A model generated the notes under the pieces. It was given only the letters and a program-made list of their open reading frames with translations, ran no database searches and was not told the origin of the DNA. DNA of 54,361 nt from positions 166-54,526 of the forward strand of contig NZ_AQWM01000017.1 of assembly GCF_000376105.1 (NCBI RefSeq), written 5' to 3'. This stretch comes from Asticcacaulis benevestitus DSM 16100 = ATCC BAA-896. Its GTDB lineage: Bacteria; Pseudomonadota; Alphaproteobacteria; Caulobacterales; Caulobacteraceae. Shown here piece by piece: positions 1-9,065 of the stretch. The position numbers and the translations under genes were made by a program. The first letter of the stretch is position 1. Each line of letters starts with the position of its first letter.

Positions 1-2
1 GC

Positions 3-2483
3 GTGACAGCCATCGGCTTCCGGTATGTCGGCTTTATCAACGCGACTCAGGCCGTCGACAGCACCTCGACCATCACCAACGCTTCGGTAATGTCAGGGAC
101 ACTGACCAACCAGGGCACGCTGGACGGCGCTTTACAGATCACCAGTGGCGCCACGCTTGTCAGCAGCGGCGTCGTATCGGTGGATGATGACTCGGTCAAC
201 AATGGCCAGATCCATTCAAACGGCCTTCTGATTAACACCACCACCCTGACCAGCAACGGCGCCATCGCGAATGCCGGCACGCTCAGCAATTCAGGATCCG
301 TGATTAATAATGGTTCGCTGAGCAATACCGGCAGCCTTGCCAATACCGGCATGATGACCAACAGCGGCGGTATGACCAATACCGGCACCATCAGTAATTC
401 CGGCATTTTCAGTAACGCGGGGACCTTCAACAACACTGGTGACGTGTTGGCATCGAGCATTGGCGTGACGGGCGGGGGAAGCGTCAATAACACCGGCACG
501 ATTATCGGCACCGATGATACCGGCGTAAGGCTGGAGGCGGGGGGTGTGCTCACCAACTCTAGCAGCGGCTTTATTCAGGGTGGCATTTTCGGTGTGCAGG
601 TCGCCAGCGGCGGCACGGTCGTCAATGCAGGCACCATTCTTGACGATGCGATCGCCGGTCTTGCACTCGGCAGCCAGGCTTCTCTTACCAACAGCGGCGT
701 GATTGGCGGGGTTATCGGCCTTCAGTTTACCGGTCAAGACGCCAGCGCTATCAACAGTGGTACGATCTATGGCACTGGCGGTATCGCTGTGCAGTTCGGC
801 AGCGGCGCGAATGCCCTGACTCTGACCACCGGATCTGTCGTCAACGGAGATATAGACGGCGGTTATGGCGCGGGTCAGATCACACTTGCGGGTTCGGGAA
901 TTTTGGCCAGCCAACTGGCCAATTTCGGTGCCGGAAGTCGGCTATCGATTGTTGAGAAGGCCGTGTGGAGAGCCAGTGGCACTTGGACGATAGGGTCTGT
1001 GATGAACGCCGGAACGCTGCAGCCCGGTGCTGCGGGCAGTGCGTTGCAGGTCAAGGGTGACTTCATACAGACGGCTGGCGGTACGCTGCAGGTCGCTGTC
1101 AATGCGGCCGGCGAGAGTTCACAATTGCAGGTCTCTGGCAGCGCGACGCTCGACGGCACCTTGTCTGTGCTGGCGGCCAACGGCACCTATAACACCTCTA
1201 CCGCCTACTCGGTCATTTCCAGCACAAGCCTGACCGGTGAGTTCAGCAGCGTGAAGACCGATCTTGCCTTCCTGACGCCCCAGGTGACCTATAACCCGAA
1301 CGGAGTCACCCTGACGCTCACGACCGGTCGTAAACCCGTGGACTTCTCCAGTGCGGCCAGCACCACCAACGAACATAACGTCGCGGTCGCTGTGCAGGCG
1401 GGCGGTGAGGACACGACGCTTTATCAGGCAGTCCTGGGACAGAGCATAGAGGGCGCTCGCAGCGCCTTTAACATGCTTTCGGGTGAAGCCTACGCCTCTG
1501 TCACCACGGCCTTGCTGGACGACAGTCGTGCCGTGCCAAAAACCATGCTGAACAGGCTACGACAGCAGACCTACGGCGCTGCCGCCGGTGAGTCTGCAGC
1601 TCTGGGCACCGGCGAAGCGAGTACGGTCACGTCTGGAAGTGAGTCCACAACCTCCACTGTGATAACATGGGCCGAAGCCTTTGGTGGCCGAGGCAAGATC
1701 AGAAACGACGGTAACGCCGCATCGCTCAGTCACGATCGTTCTGGTTTCATGACCGGCATGGATGCGCGCTTTGGTCAGGATTGGCGGGCGGGGGCTGCAG
1801 CCGGCTACACAAGTTCCAGCCTGACCCTATCTGAGCGGACGAGTTTCGCTGATGTCGATACCTATAACCTTGGTCTTTATGCAGGTCGCGCCTTCGGCCG
1901 TGTCACGCTTCGCTTGGGCGGCGCCGTTAGCTGGAGCCATGTTGACATGGGACGCCTGGTCAGTTTCCCGAGCTTCGAGGATGCACTGATCAGCCAATAT
2001 GATGCCCGTACAGCGCAGATGTTTGGTGAGATGGGTTATGGCTTTGTCTGGAAAGGCGTTGCCATGGAGCCGTTTGCAGGCCTGTCGCGTGTCCACCAGA
2101 CGCGTGGTGCCGCTCAGGAACAAGGTGGCGACGCGGCCCTGAACGTGCAAAGCGCCACCACGGATACGACCTACTCTACGCTGGGACTGCGCTCAGCCAG
2201 CCGCTGGATATTCAGTAATGGCGTCAGGCTCGTACCCCGCATGACATTGGGTTGGCAGCACGCCTTCGGGGACCTGAACCAGGCCAGCTATATGACCTTG
2301 ACCAGCACGGGCAATAGTTTCAAGGTAAATGGTGTTCTGCTGGCAAGGGATGCGGGTGTGGTCGAATTGGGCCTGGACTGGAAGGTAAGAGACGAAATCA
2401 AGGTGGGCCTCTCCTATCAAGGGACGCTCTCCAAAAACGCTCAGGACCATGCCGTCACCGGTGTCTTCTCCTGGGTATTTTAA
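3..2483 (+). CDS. Autotransporter, 5'-truncated at the window edge
   Basis: Type V secretion: the C-terminal barrel inserts in the outer membrane and displays the passenger. The N-terminal ~450 residues are low-complexity and rich in Asn, Gly, Thr and Ser, with repeated NTG, NSG and NAG units typical of beta-helical passengers. Residues ~540-826 fit an autotransporter beta-domain, with alternating aromatic strands ending in SWVF, the usual terminal Phe. No signal peptide is visible and the frame is open to base 1, so the first GTG is probably internal and the gene starts outside the window. Two TPR enzymes follow on the same strand after 143 bp. The Asn/Thr-rich passenger could be a substrate for those transferases (inference). 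The family is secure; the ligand is unknown. Confidence 0.85.
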   Translation: MTAIGFRYVGFINATQAVDSTSTITNASVMSGTLTNQGTLDGALQITSGATLVSSGVVSVDDDSVNNGQIHSNGLLINTTTLTSNGAIANAGTLSNSGSVINNGSLSNTGSLANTGMMTNSGGMTNTGTISNSGIFSNAGTFNNTGDVLASSIGVTGGGSVNNTGTIIGTDDTGVRLEAGGVLTNSSSGFIQGGIFGVQVASGGTVVNAGTILDDAIAGLALGSQASLTNSGVIGGVIGLQFTGQDASAINSGTIYGTGGIAVQFGSGANALTLTTGSVVNGDIDGGYGAGQITLAGSGILASQLANFGAGSRLSIVEKAVWRASGTWTIGSVMNAGTLQPGAAGSALQVKGDFIQTAGGTLQVAVNAAGESSQLQVSGSATLDGTLSVLAANGTYNTSTAYSVISSTSLTGEFSSVKTDLAFLTPQVTYNPNGVTLTLTTGRKPVDFSSAASTTNEHNVAVAVQAGGEDTTLYQAVLGQSIEGARSAFNMLSGEAYASVTTALLDDSRAVPKTMLNRLRQQTYGAAAGESAALGTGEASTVTSGSESTTSTVITWAEAFGGRGKIRNDGNAASLSHDRSGFMTGMDARFGQDWRAGAAAGYTSSSLTLSERTSFADVDTYNLGLYAGRAFGRVTLRLGGAVSWSHVDMGRLVSFPSFEDALISQYDARTAQMFGEMGYGFVWKGVAMEPFAGLSRVHQTRGAAQEQGGDAALNVQSATTDTTYSTLGLRSASRWIFSNGVRLVPRMTLGWQHAFGDLNQASYMTLTSTGNSFKVNGVLLARDAGVVELGLDWKVRDEIKVGLSYQGTLSKNAQDHAVTGVFSWVF

Positions 2484-2626
2484 GGTCGTCGTGCATCTTT
2501 ACAGGCGTGGTTTGCAACGCTGATCAATAGTTTCTATCAGGTTCTGCCGCCTCACCAATAAAGGGACGGGGCGTCAGACCACAGGGCGGCTTAACAAAAA
2601 AGCCGGCCCAGTCCGGGATACAATAT

Positions 2627-4453
2627 ATGAATCGTTTACAGCCAAACTTCTGTGCCTGTGGCAGCGGGCTCAGTGCATTGCGCTGTTGCCAGGCGGATCT
2701 TCAAAATTTTGCCTCTACGCCCTCCAGCCGTCACCTGTTGCCTCTTGTTGACGAAGCCATTAGCCGACATGCCAATGGCGCTTTGAAGGAAGCGGAGGCC
2801 CTGTGTCTTGAGGTGCTTGAACTTGCACCCGGTCAGGGCGGGGCGTTGGCCGTTCTCTATCAGATACGTAAGGCTGAAGCCGCAATGGTGGCCGCAGAGG
2901 TGCTGGTTAAGCGTCTGGTGTCGCTAGATCCCAACAATATCTGGGCCACTCAGGAACTCGCTTTGCTGTTGTTTGGCAGGGGCCATCTGGCGGAAGCGGA
3001 AGGTCACGCGCGCAATGCCGTGCGTATTGCGCCCACCGACCCGGTTTCACATAATCTGATGGGCATGATTTTGACGGAAATGAACCGACCGCAGGTTGGC
3101 GAATTTCACTATCGCAGGGCGCTTGAACTTCTGGGGCACCGGCAGCCCATTCTTCTCGCCAACCTCGCCTGGAACCTGAAGAATCAGGGGAAGATGGCGG
3201 AATCGCGGGCGCTTTATGAAGAGTCCGTTGGCCTCGACCCATCTATTCTGCAGACCTTGCTCGGTTGGGCGCGCATGGAGGAAACCGACCGGGATTTCGC
3301 GCGCGCGGACGCGCTTCTGGATCAGGCTGAGGCCATGGCGCCTGGCCATCCCAGCATATGGTTGCATCGCGCGGTCGTGCGCGGGCGTACCAAACATTAT
3401 GACGAGGCCTTGGCCATACTAGATCGCATCGCTCTATCGAGTTCTGGAACCGGGCTTGGCACCAATGAGATGCTGGAAAAGGGGCGCTTGCTGGACAAGA
3501 TGGGGCGCTTCGATGAGGCTTTCGAGGCCTTTAGCGGCGGAAAACGTCTTAACGTGGAGCAGGGTGGCCCGGTGTACATGGCGGCGCATGCCACGCAATT
3601 GGTTGAGCGACTGAAGGCCTACTTCACCAGCAGCCGCTTACGCATTGTGCCCCGCGCCACGACGCTTGAAAATAACCCGAAGCCCATTTTCATCCTTGGA
3701 TTTCCGCGCTCTGGCACGACGATGGTCGAACAGACTCTGTCGGCCCATCCCAAGGTGTCCGCCGGAGACGAACTGACCTTCGTTAGTGATGTGGCTGATT
3801 TGATGCCCCGCATGCTGAATAGCCCTCTGACCTATCCCGAGGCCCTTGCGGACCTATGGATGGGGGACCAATGCGAGGGGCTGAACAATCTGCGGGATTA
3901 TTACCTGCAGCGTGTGAAGCAACTGGGTATTGTCGAGCCGGGCGCCACGCGCTTTACCGACAAGATGCCTCTGAATGAAACGCACCTCGGGCTGATTGCG
4001 CTGATGTTCCCGGATGCGCCGCTTATACATGTCCTGCGCCATCCTCTGGATATTGTTCTGTCGGTCTATTCCAATCACCTGACCCACGGTTTTTACTGTG
4101 CCAACCAGCTGGAGACCATTGCTCAGCATTATGTTCTGGTGATGGATCTGGTGGCGCACTATCGGCGTGAAATGACGCTAAAATATCTGGCCGTAAGATA
4201 CGAAGACATCGTCGAAGATCAGGAGCCCAATGTCCGTCAGATTTTGGCGTTCGCGGATTTGCCTTTCGACAAGGGATGCTTAAAGTTCCATGAAAATAAG
4301 CGTTATGCACGCACAGCGAGTTATGCTCAGGTAACAGAACAGCTCTATGACAAGTCGCGCTATCGTTACAGGCATTATCTGAAGCACCTGGCGCCGGTGA
4401 TTCCGATTCTGGAGCCAACGATCGCGCGCCTGGGATATTCGATAGATGGCTAG
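2627..4453 (+). CDS. TPR-sulfotransferase with SEC-C-like N-terminus
   Basis: Predicted cytoplasmic sulfotransferase that would move sulfate from PAPS to an unknown acceptor. Residues ~8-22 (FCACGSGLSALRCC) resemble a zinc-binding SEC-C motif (CxCxSG...CC). TPR helices occupy ~35-310, with conserved small/large residue patterns. The sulfotransferase domain begins near 350: the 5'-phosphosulfate loop GFPRSGTT is at 358-365, and a 3'-phosphate-binding RHPLDIVLSVYSN segment lies near 470. The ATG has only a weak upstream purine run. The end overlaps the next gene by 8 bp, so the two are probably translationally coupled. Such TPR-sulfotransferases are common in alphaproteobacteria, but their substrates are mostly unknown. 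Position suggests action on the autotransporter or on an envelope glycan. Confidence 0.85.
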   Translation: MNRLQPNFCACGSGLSALRCCQADLQNFASTPSSRHLLPLVDEAISRHANGALKEAEALCLEVLELAPGQGGALAVLYQIRKAEAAMVAAEVLVKRLVSLDPNNIWATQELALLLFGRGHLAEAEGHARNAVRIAPTDPVSHNLMGMILTEMNRPQVGEFHYRRALELLGHRQPILLANLAWNLKNQGKMAESRALYEESVGLDPSILQTLLGWARMEETDRDFARADALLDQAEAMAPGHPSIWLHRAVVRGRTKHYDEALAILDRIALSSSGTGLGTNEMLEKGRLLDKMGRFDEAFEAFSGGKRLNVEQGGPVYMAAHATQLVERLKAYFTSSRLRIVPRATTLENNPKPIFILGFPRSGTTMVEQTLSAHPKVSAGDELTFVSDVADLMPRMLNSPLTYPEALADLWMGDQCEGLNNLRDYYLQRVKQLGIVEPGATRFTDKMPLNETHLGLIALMFPDAPLIHVLRHPLDIVLSVYSNHLTHGFYCANQLETIAQHYVLVMDLVAHYRREMTLKYLAVRYEDIVEDQEPNVRQILAFADLPFDKGCLKFHENKRYARTASYAQVTEQLYDKSRYRYRHYLKHLAPVIPILEPTIARLGYSIDG

Positions 4454-5855
4454 TGTGGCGCAAGGTCAGCAGGCCTCCCTTCAGGGGGGGGTATCTCGGA
4501 CGGTCGATGCGTGGTTGGCGGAAGCTGAGGCGCATGTACAATCGGAGCGTTTCGACGCTGCGGAAGAGATTGTGTCACGCGTCCTGGAGGCGCATCCCGC
4601 CTATGCGCCCGCTTTGCACCAGGCCGCCATCCTTGCGCACAGGCGAAAGCAGCCGCAAATGGCTTTGCATTGGCTCGAAAAGGCGATTGTCAGCGCGCCC
4701 GATCAGCCGATTTTTCATCGCAATATCTGCGAGCTCTATCGCAGTCAGGGGCGTTTGGAAGAAGCGGTTATTCATGGCAGGAAGGCTGTAGCGCTGGCGC
4801 CTGAAGACGCAGGCGCTCACTATAACCTCGGTGTCATTCATTACGACCGCATGGAGATCGACGAGGCTATTGCCTGCGCACGTCATGCCTTGTCACTCCA
4901 GCCGGACATGGCAGCCGCACATTTTGAACTGGCGGAAGCCTTGCTGTTGAATGGCGTGTTTGAAGAAGGATGGCGGGAATATGAATGGCGGTTTGATCTG
5001 CCGAATTCCCCGTCCTTGCTGCCCCACAAGGGTAAAACTTTGTGGGACGGTAAAGCCATGCCTGATGGCACCTTGCTTCTGATCGGCGACCAAGGTTTTG
5101 GCGATACCATCCAGTTTTGTCGCTATGTGTCAGAGGTGGCGAAACTTTGCCCCAACCTCATTATGGCGTGTAGTTCCGAGATGCGGCCCATCGTGGCCCA
5201 GCAGAATGGGATCGTCCATTATGCCGATCGTTGGGAGGAGGTGCCGGCATTTGACGCCTATTGCCCGCTTTCGGGTCTCCCGCGCCTCTTTGGCACGGAT
5301 TTGCAATCGATCCCGGCGCCTGTGCCCTATGTACATGCTGAGGCCTCTTTGGTGGCCAAGTGGCGGAAAAGGCTAGAGGCTTTGATCCCTAGAGGGTTTC
5401 GGACTGTGGGGATTGTATGGGCGGGAAGACCAACCCATGGCAATGATCTGAACCGCTCGATGTCGCTTAGGAAGCTTGCGCCTTTGAGCGCTCTGGAACA
5501 GACCGTCCTTGTGTCGTTGCAAATGGGGCCAGCGGCCGCGCAGGCGGCTGACTACTACGGCAGGGCACCGCTGATCAATCTGGGTGCTGAAATTGTCGAT
5601 TTCACCGACACCATGGCCATTCTGGAAATTCTGGATCATGTGGTCGCAGTCGATACGTCCATTGTTCATTTGGCAGGCGCTATGGGCAGGCCGGTTTCGG
5701 TCTTATTGCCGTTCGCACCCGACTGGCGGTGGCTGCGTGATCGCTCTGACAGTCCTTGGTATCCGACTGTTGAGCTGTTCCGTCAGGCGTTTCCAGCCGA
5801 CTGGTCTGGTCCCGTGGCGTCTGTAGCCGCTCGCCTTAGGCTCGCCACCCGTTAA
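4446..5855 (+). CDS. TPR-repeat glycosyltransferase (GT9/GT41-like fold)
   Basis: The N-terminal ~180 residues are TPR units (for example HYNLGVIHYDRMEIDEAI). They are followed by the WRFDLP...LLIGDQGFGDTIQFCRYV segment typical of TPR-linked glycosyltransferases. The C-terminal DTSIVHLAGAMGRPVSVLL and PDWRWLRDRSDSPWYP motifs mark the nucleotide-sugar-binding half of a GT-B fold. No membrane segment is seen, so it should be cytoplasmic. It overlaps the sulfotransferase gene by 8 bp. Autotransporter heptosyltransferases of the AAH/TibC type act on adjacent adhesins; this protein is not clearly of that family, but the arrangement is similar. Donor and acceptor cannot be read from the sequence. 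Confidence 0.8.
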   Translation: MASVAQGQQASLQGGVSRTVDAWLAEAEAHVQSERFDAAEEIVSRVLEAHPAYAPALHQAAILAHRRKQPQMALHWLEKAIVSAPDQPIFHRNICELYRSQGRLEEAVIHGRKAVALAPEDAGAHYNLGVIHYDRMEIDEAIACARHALSLQPDMAAAHFELAEALLLNGVFEEGWREYEWRFDLPNSPSLLPHKGKTLWDGKAMPDGTLLLIGDQGFGDTIQFCRYVSEVAKLCPNLIMACSSEMRPIVAQQNGIVHYADRWEEVPAFDAYCPLSGLPRLFGTDLQSIPAPVPYVHAEASLVAKWRKRLEALIPRGFRTVGIVWAGRPTHGNDLNRSMSLRKLAPLSALEQTVLVSLQMGPAAAQAADYYGRAPLINLGAEIVDFTDTMAILEILDHVVAVDTSIVHLAGAMGRPVSVLLPFAPDWRWLRDRSDSPWYPTVELFRQAFPADWSGPVASVAARLRLATR

Positions 5856-5897
5856 GATCTCCATCCGCGCCATAGTCGCCAAGCTCCAGTGATATCC

Positions 5898-5925
5898 CCG
5901 GAGATAGTTCCGGACCTATCTCCGG
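5898..5925 (+). terminator. Hairpin, possible operon terminator
   Basis: A perfect 10-bp inverted repeat (CCGGAGATAG / CTATCTCCGG, 8-nt loop) lies 43 bp after the TPR-glycosyltransferase stop. No clear U-tract follows, so termination is inferred from position and stem strength. Confidence 0.5.
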
Positions 5926-6018
5926 CACTTCGCTCAATTCGACCGCGGCACAAAATCCGCCGACCGGCCGCTTACTTTCAGCATACACTGAAGGCCGTGA
6001 AGGATACGGCGGCGGTCA

Positions 6019-6873
6019 TTAAGCGGTTCGTGTGGCCTTGGGTGTCCGAGTCTTTTTAGCAGACGGGTTCTTTTCAGCGTCGTTGTCGCCGGAAGCGGCT
6101 GGCGCTGGTGCCTTAGTCTCGGGTGCTATTGCAGGTTTTGGGACATTCCACTTGCTATAGGCGTCGAAGTTGAACTCGGTTGCTGAAATTATTGAGCTCT
6201 GACGCAGAGATAAAAGGATCGTTTGATCCACTTCGCCGTAGTGCGTGGTGAACTTTACGGCGAGATCGTCTTTATCCCGATATCCGCTCATAAGGGGGAT
6301 AATAGTGATGTCCTGATCCATACCGTTCGTCTCTGATGGTTCACCCAAGCTGATGACCTTCCCCACATACACCTTACGATCATCCATCGAGATCATTACA
6401 TACTTGTTTCTTTGAAGTGACAGGTTGAATAAGAGATTATCCAGTGGGCTATCGGCCAGAATGCCGCCCATTATGAACACCCGCGCATTCCATGTTCCAA
6501 ATCGGAAGCGTAGCTTTAGGGATGAATAAAACTGGTAGATGTAGGCGGAGAGGAAAGTGGTTGCTGATAGTATGAGAAACCAACTTACGCGCATCGCCTC
6601 GGGCTTATCCTTAGCTCCCAGGTTCATCACCATATCTTGCAGCCACAAATAGACTGGCAGACGAACCGTGAGCCGTCCAATTTGAAATGACGGAATATGG
6701 TATAGAATGAAGGTGAGACTGACAGCTATGACCAAGCATTTCAGTCCCAGTTCCGCACTTTTCAGATAGAGATACTGGCCTTCATATCTATGAAGCTTGT
6801 AAACGTGATTGGGACTGATATGGCATGCAATAAAGCCAACCACGAGTACAATAAGGCCCAGGAAGGTCAGCAT
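6019..6873 (-). CDS. Hypothetical membrane protein
   Basis: A 284-residue protein of unrecognised family. Hydrophobic segments are visible at ~1-19, ~45-65 and ~100-118, so it is probably anchored in the inner membrane by about three helices. A soluble region at ~130-235 contains VYVGKVISLGEPSE, reminiscent of a small beta-barrel. The last ~40 residues are Ala/Pro/Lys-rich and probably disordered. It lies 13 bp downstream of a small gene on the same strand and is likely co-transcribed with it. The local sequence is visibly richer in A+T than the flanking genes, which fits horizontal acquisition. No function can be assigned. Confidence 0.65.
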   Translation of the reverse strand: MLTFLGLIVLVVGFIACHISPNHVYKLHRYEGQYLYLKSAELGLKCLVIAVSLTFILYHIPSFQIGRLTVRLPVYLWLQDMVMNLGAKDKPEAMRVSWFLILSATTFLSAYIYQFYSSLKLRFRFGTWNARVFIMGGILADSPLDNLLFNLSLQRNKYVMISMDDRKVYVGKVISLGEPSETNGMDQDITIIPLMSGYRDKDDLAVKFTTHYGEVDQTILLSLRQSSIISATEFNFDAYSKWNVPKPAIAPETKAPAPAASGDNDAEKNPSAKKTRTPKATRTA

Positions 6874-6886
6874 CGACCGAACCTAA

Positions 6887-7084
6887 TCAGGCGTTGACGA
6901 TAGCTTTTGCACGTTCGGACGCTTCTTTAAACTCGTCCGTTTCGCGCACTTCTTCGGGATCAATTTTTATGGTTCCGCGGCCCACGACTTCTACCGACCG
7001 ATAAGATGATCCTACCAAGTTTTTCAAAGTTGTGTCGGCCTTTGTTGGAGCCCAACCCATTATCCTAAAAAGAGCCACACTCAT
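6887..7084 (-). CDS. Small hypothetical protein
   Basis: A 65-residue soluble protein if the ATG at 7084 is used; a TTG at 7111 would add nine residues. It has an acidic C-terminal helix (DEFKEASERAKAIV) and a central VEVVGRGTIKIDPEE strand pair. A GGAG directly abuts the ATG, too close to be an ideal ribosome binding site, so the start is uncertain. It precedes the membrane-protein gene by 13 bp. No family recognised. Confidence 0.45.
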   Translation of the reverse strand: MSVALFRIMGWAPTKADTTLKNLVGSSYRSVEVVGRGTIKIDPEEVRETDEFKEASERAKAIVNA

Positions 7085-7111
7085 CTCCGAAAGTCGCTGC
7101 TGGCGCAACAA

Positions 7112-7673
7112 TGAACCAAATAGCGTTTAAACGCAATATCGTTGGGTATTGTACAAATTTCAAGCCGCTAGATCTTACGTCAGGGATCGAGTCCGCACGG
7201 TGGTGCAGGGGCTTGACGCCAAGCTGAGCACCATCACCTTCAACCGCGAAACCCTGCCGATGTCAGCCGCGAAATAGACGACCCTTGTTCGAGCCAAACT
7301 TGCGCCGCACCGATAGCCACGGTGCGGCGCAAGTTTGGCGACAACAAAAATTCAATGTTGGAAAACGGTCGTGAAGGCGGCGTGAAGCTGGAAGAAACCG
7401 CCTTCTAGGTTGATTATTGTGGTGTGCGCATGATCTCGGTCGATGCGCCCCTGTTACAAGGCTATCACCATGGCTATGCACGTGGCGCGGCGCCGATGTC
7501 GACCAGAGAAGCGCGTTCCGACAACAACGCCAGGGTCTCTGTTGTGTCAGTCGCCGGACCTAAAATGTACGCCGTCTTCGATCTTGGCGTGGCCGCGCTC
7601 AAGCCGGCACCAGCATGAAAGACGGGGCCGCGCCTCACCCTTGCCGTCCCGCACAACTCAGAAAGCCCCCGCT
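7112..7673. other. Gene-poor stretch with gene remnants
   Basis: No convincing intact gene. A plus-strand reading ending at the stop near 7276 (...DAKLSTITFNRETLPMSAAK) looks like the tail of a truncated gene. A weak 64-codon plus-strand frame (GTG at 7424 to 7618) has no recognisable domain. A strong hairpin lies at 7294-7338. The stretch looks like the edge of a decayed mobile element. Confidence 0.4.
7294..7338. repeat. Perfect 18-bp inverted repeat (hairpin)
   Basis: CCAAACTTGCGCCGCACC at 7294-7311 pairs perfectly with 7321-7338 across a 9-nt loop. It lies just after the truncated coding remnant that ends near 7276. No U-tract follows in either direction. It may be a terminator or a remnant of a mobile-element end. 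Confidence 0.6.
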
Positions 7674-8550
7674 ATGAACAGATGTCTTGACCTCTTCAGA
7701 CGCAAACCAAATGTGCCCCAGCCTGGGTTCCTGCCCGATCCCCTCAACTGGCAAGAAGACGCCAAGCGCACCGAAGCCTGTGTCAAGGCGTCAAACCTGT
7801 TCGATGCCGACTGGTATCTGACACGCTATCACGACGTCCGCGCGGCTGGCGTTGATCCCTTGCAACACTTTCTGCGCCACGGCGGATCTGAAAGGCGCAA
7901 TCCGTCCACCCGGTTCGATACAGAGGCCTATCTGCGCCTCTATCCCGATGCCGTCAAAGGACACCCCCTCCTACATTATCTGCGCTATCGCAAGGAACGC
8001 AACCTCCACGCCCCCCGCGGTCGGGGAAAGCCCGGAGCCGCACCTACCGGCCCTATCCCCTCCGGCCGTGTCTGTCGCAGCGTACCCGAACGATCTGTAC
8101 AGTACGTCGTATGATCCTTATCCGTACACCGCCGCCAAGTCTCTCGACAATGACAGGGCCTGTTATGAGAGGGACTTTCGCGACAGGGGCTATTCGGACG
8201 CCCACGTGACAGCCCCGACAGAGCGCGGCTCCCGGCAGGCCGCCTATATCAGGGACGCCGCCAAACGATCGCCGGCGATCCCGGCGCCTGGCTCAATGTC
8301 CCTTGATCACCGAGATCTGAGTGCTCTGCGCCACGCATTGCGACAGGCCGGCTTCGACATGGACCCCGCCGTTGCTCTGGTCACACCGCTCGCCGGTTCG
8401 CCCCCGACACAGGCGTCGGGCTTCGCCGTTATCCTCAGGCGGTCCCCCCCGAGCAACTTGTCCACCTACCACGCCCCCTATCCGTCAGCAGAGGCTCTAC
8501 ATCCTCTCCGTCCCGAACTGAACTTTAGAGACAACCTCTATGAGTGGTGA
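7674..8550 (+). pseudogene. FDADWYL-repeat protein, probably frameshifted
   Basis: The first ~110 codons from the ATG at 7674 encode the FDADWYLTRYHDV...GVDPLQHFLRHG unit, followed by a second partial unit (FDTEAYLRLYPDA). This repeat is seen at the N-termini of many alphaproteobacterial polysaccharide and glycosyltransferase-linked proteins. After the C6 run at 8011-8016 the reading frame turns into implausible Arg/Pro-rich sequence and stops at 8114. The +1 frame then continues sensibly (YSTSYDPYPYTAAKSLD...) to 8550. One extra C would explain the break, giving an original of ~290 residues. A sequencing error is the alternative. The function is unknown. Confidence 0.55.
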
Positions 8551-8797
8551 CCGCAAACCCCCGTGGCGAGTTTCCAATACCTATCGCCACCTCAGCAAGT
8601 CCGTTCCTCGGGAACTTGCCCCCGCGGAGCTTGACAGGGTGTTCGCCCATGAAGCGGCCAATGCCGACCGGCGCGGGCTTCTGGTTGGCCGATTTATAGG
8701 GGAAAAGCCCCCCGCCGGCATGCTCCTGCCGCTACGCCTGGCGGTCCGACTGAAACCAGCGCCAGCGCAAGACATGAACCAGGGCCAGGTGAGTTAA
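8540..8797 (+). CDS. Small hypothetical protein
   Basis: An 85-residue basic protein with no recognised domain. Its ATG overlaps the end of the preceding frame by 11 bp, and a DUF7662-like gene follows after 10 bp, so the three could form one transcript. No strong ribosome binding site is seen. Coding status rests mainly on the compact arrangement. Confidence 0.4.
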   Translation: MSGDRKPPWRVSNTYRHLSKSVPRELAPAELDRVFAHEAANADRRGLLVGRFIGEKPPAGMLLPLRLAVRLKPAPAQDMNQGQVS

Positions 8798-8807
8798 TCC
8801 GTCCGCG

Positions 8808-9065
8808 ATGTCCAAGTACGACCCATTACGGCGCTTCCTGCGGCGTCGCGGCACGAAAGATGTGCTGCTGACTTTTAACGAGATCGAGCGCATCATCGGC
8901 GGCTTCCTGCCCAAGGCAGCGGAGGCCCCCGGCTGGTGGAGCAACACCCAAAGCCCGGAACGCAACCGTATCCAATCTGCCGCATGGCTTGATGCCGGAT
9001 ACCATGCCGAACCCTGCAAGGAACGCGAACGCATCCGCTTCCGCCAAAACATTGACCCTAAATAG
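8808..9065 (+). CDS. DUF7662-like protein
   Basis: An 85-residue protein starting MSKYDPLRRFLRRRG, with the features LTFNEIERIIGGFLP, WWSN and a late AAWLDAGYHAE. These match the small family called DUF7662, found in phage and chromosomal accessory regions and often followed by restriction or defence genes. The biochemical role of the family is unknown. The family call is from memory of the pattern. Confidence 0.6.
   Translation: MSKYDPLRRFLRRRGTKDVLLTFNEIERIIGGFLPKAAEAPGWWSNTQSPERNRIQSAAWLDAGYHAEPCKERERIRFRQNIDPK

Noticed and set aside
1-1300. Passenger repeats as a CRISPR-like or satellite array
   Set aside because: Repeats are degenerate codon-level NTG/NSG units in an open frame, without constant direct repeats and spacers.
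47-2450. Several long minus-strand open frames opposite the autotransporter
   Set aside because: They are antisense shadows of repetitive coding DNA: Val/Leu/Pro-rich, without ribosome binding sites or domains.
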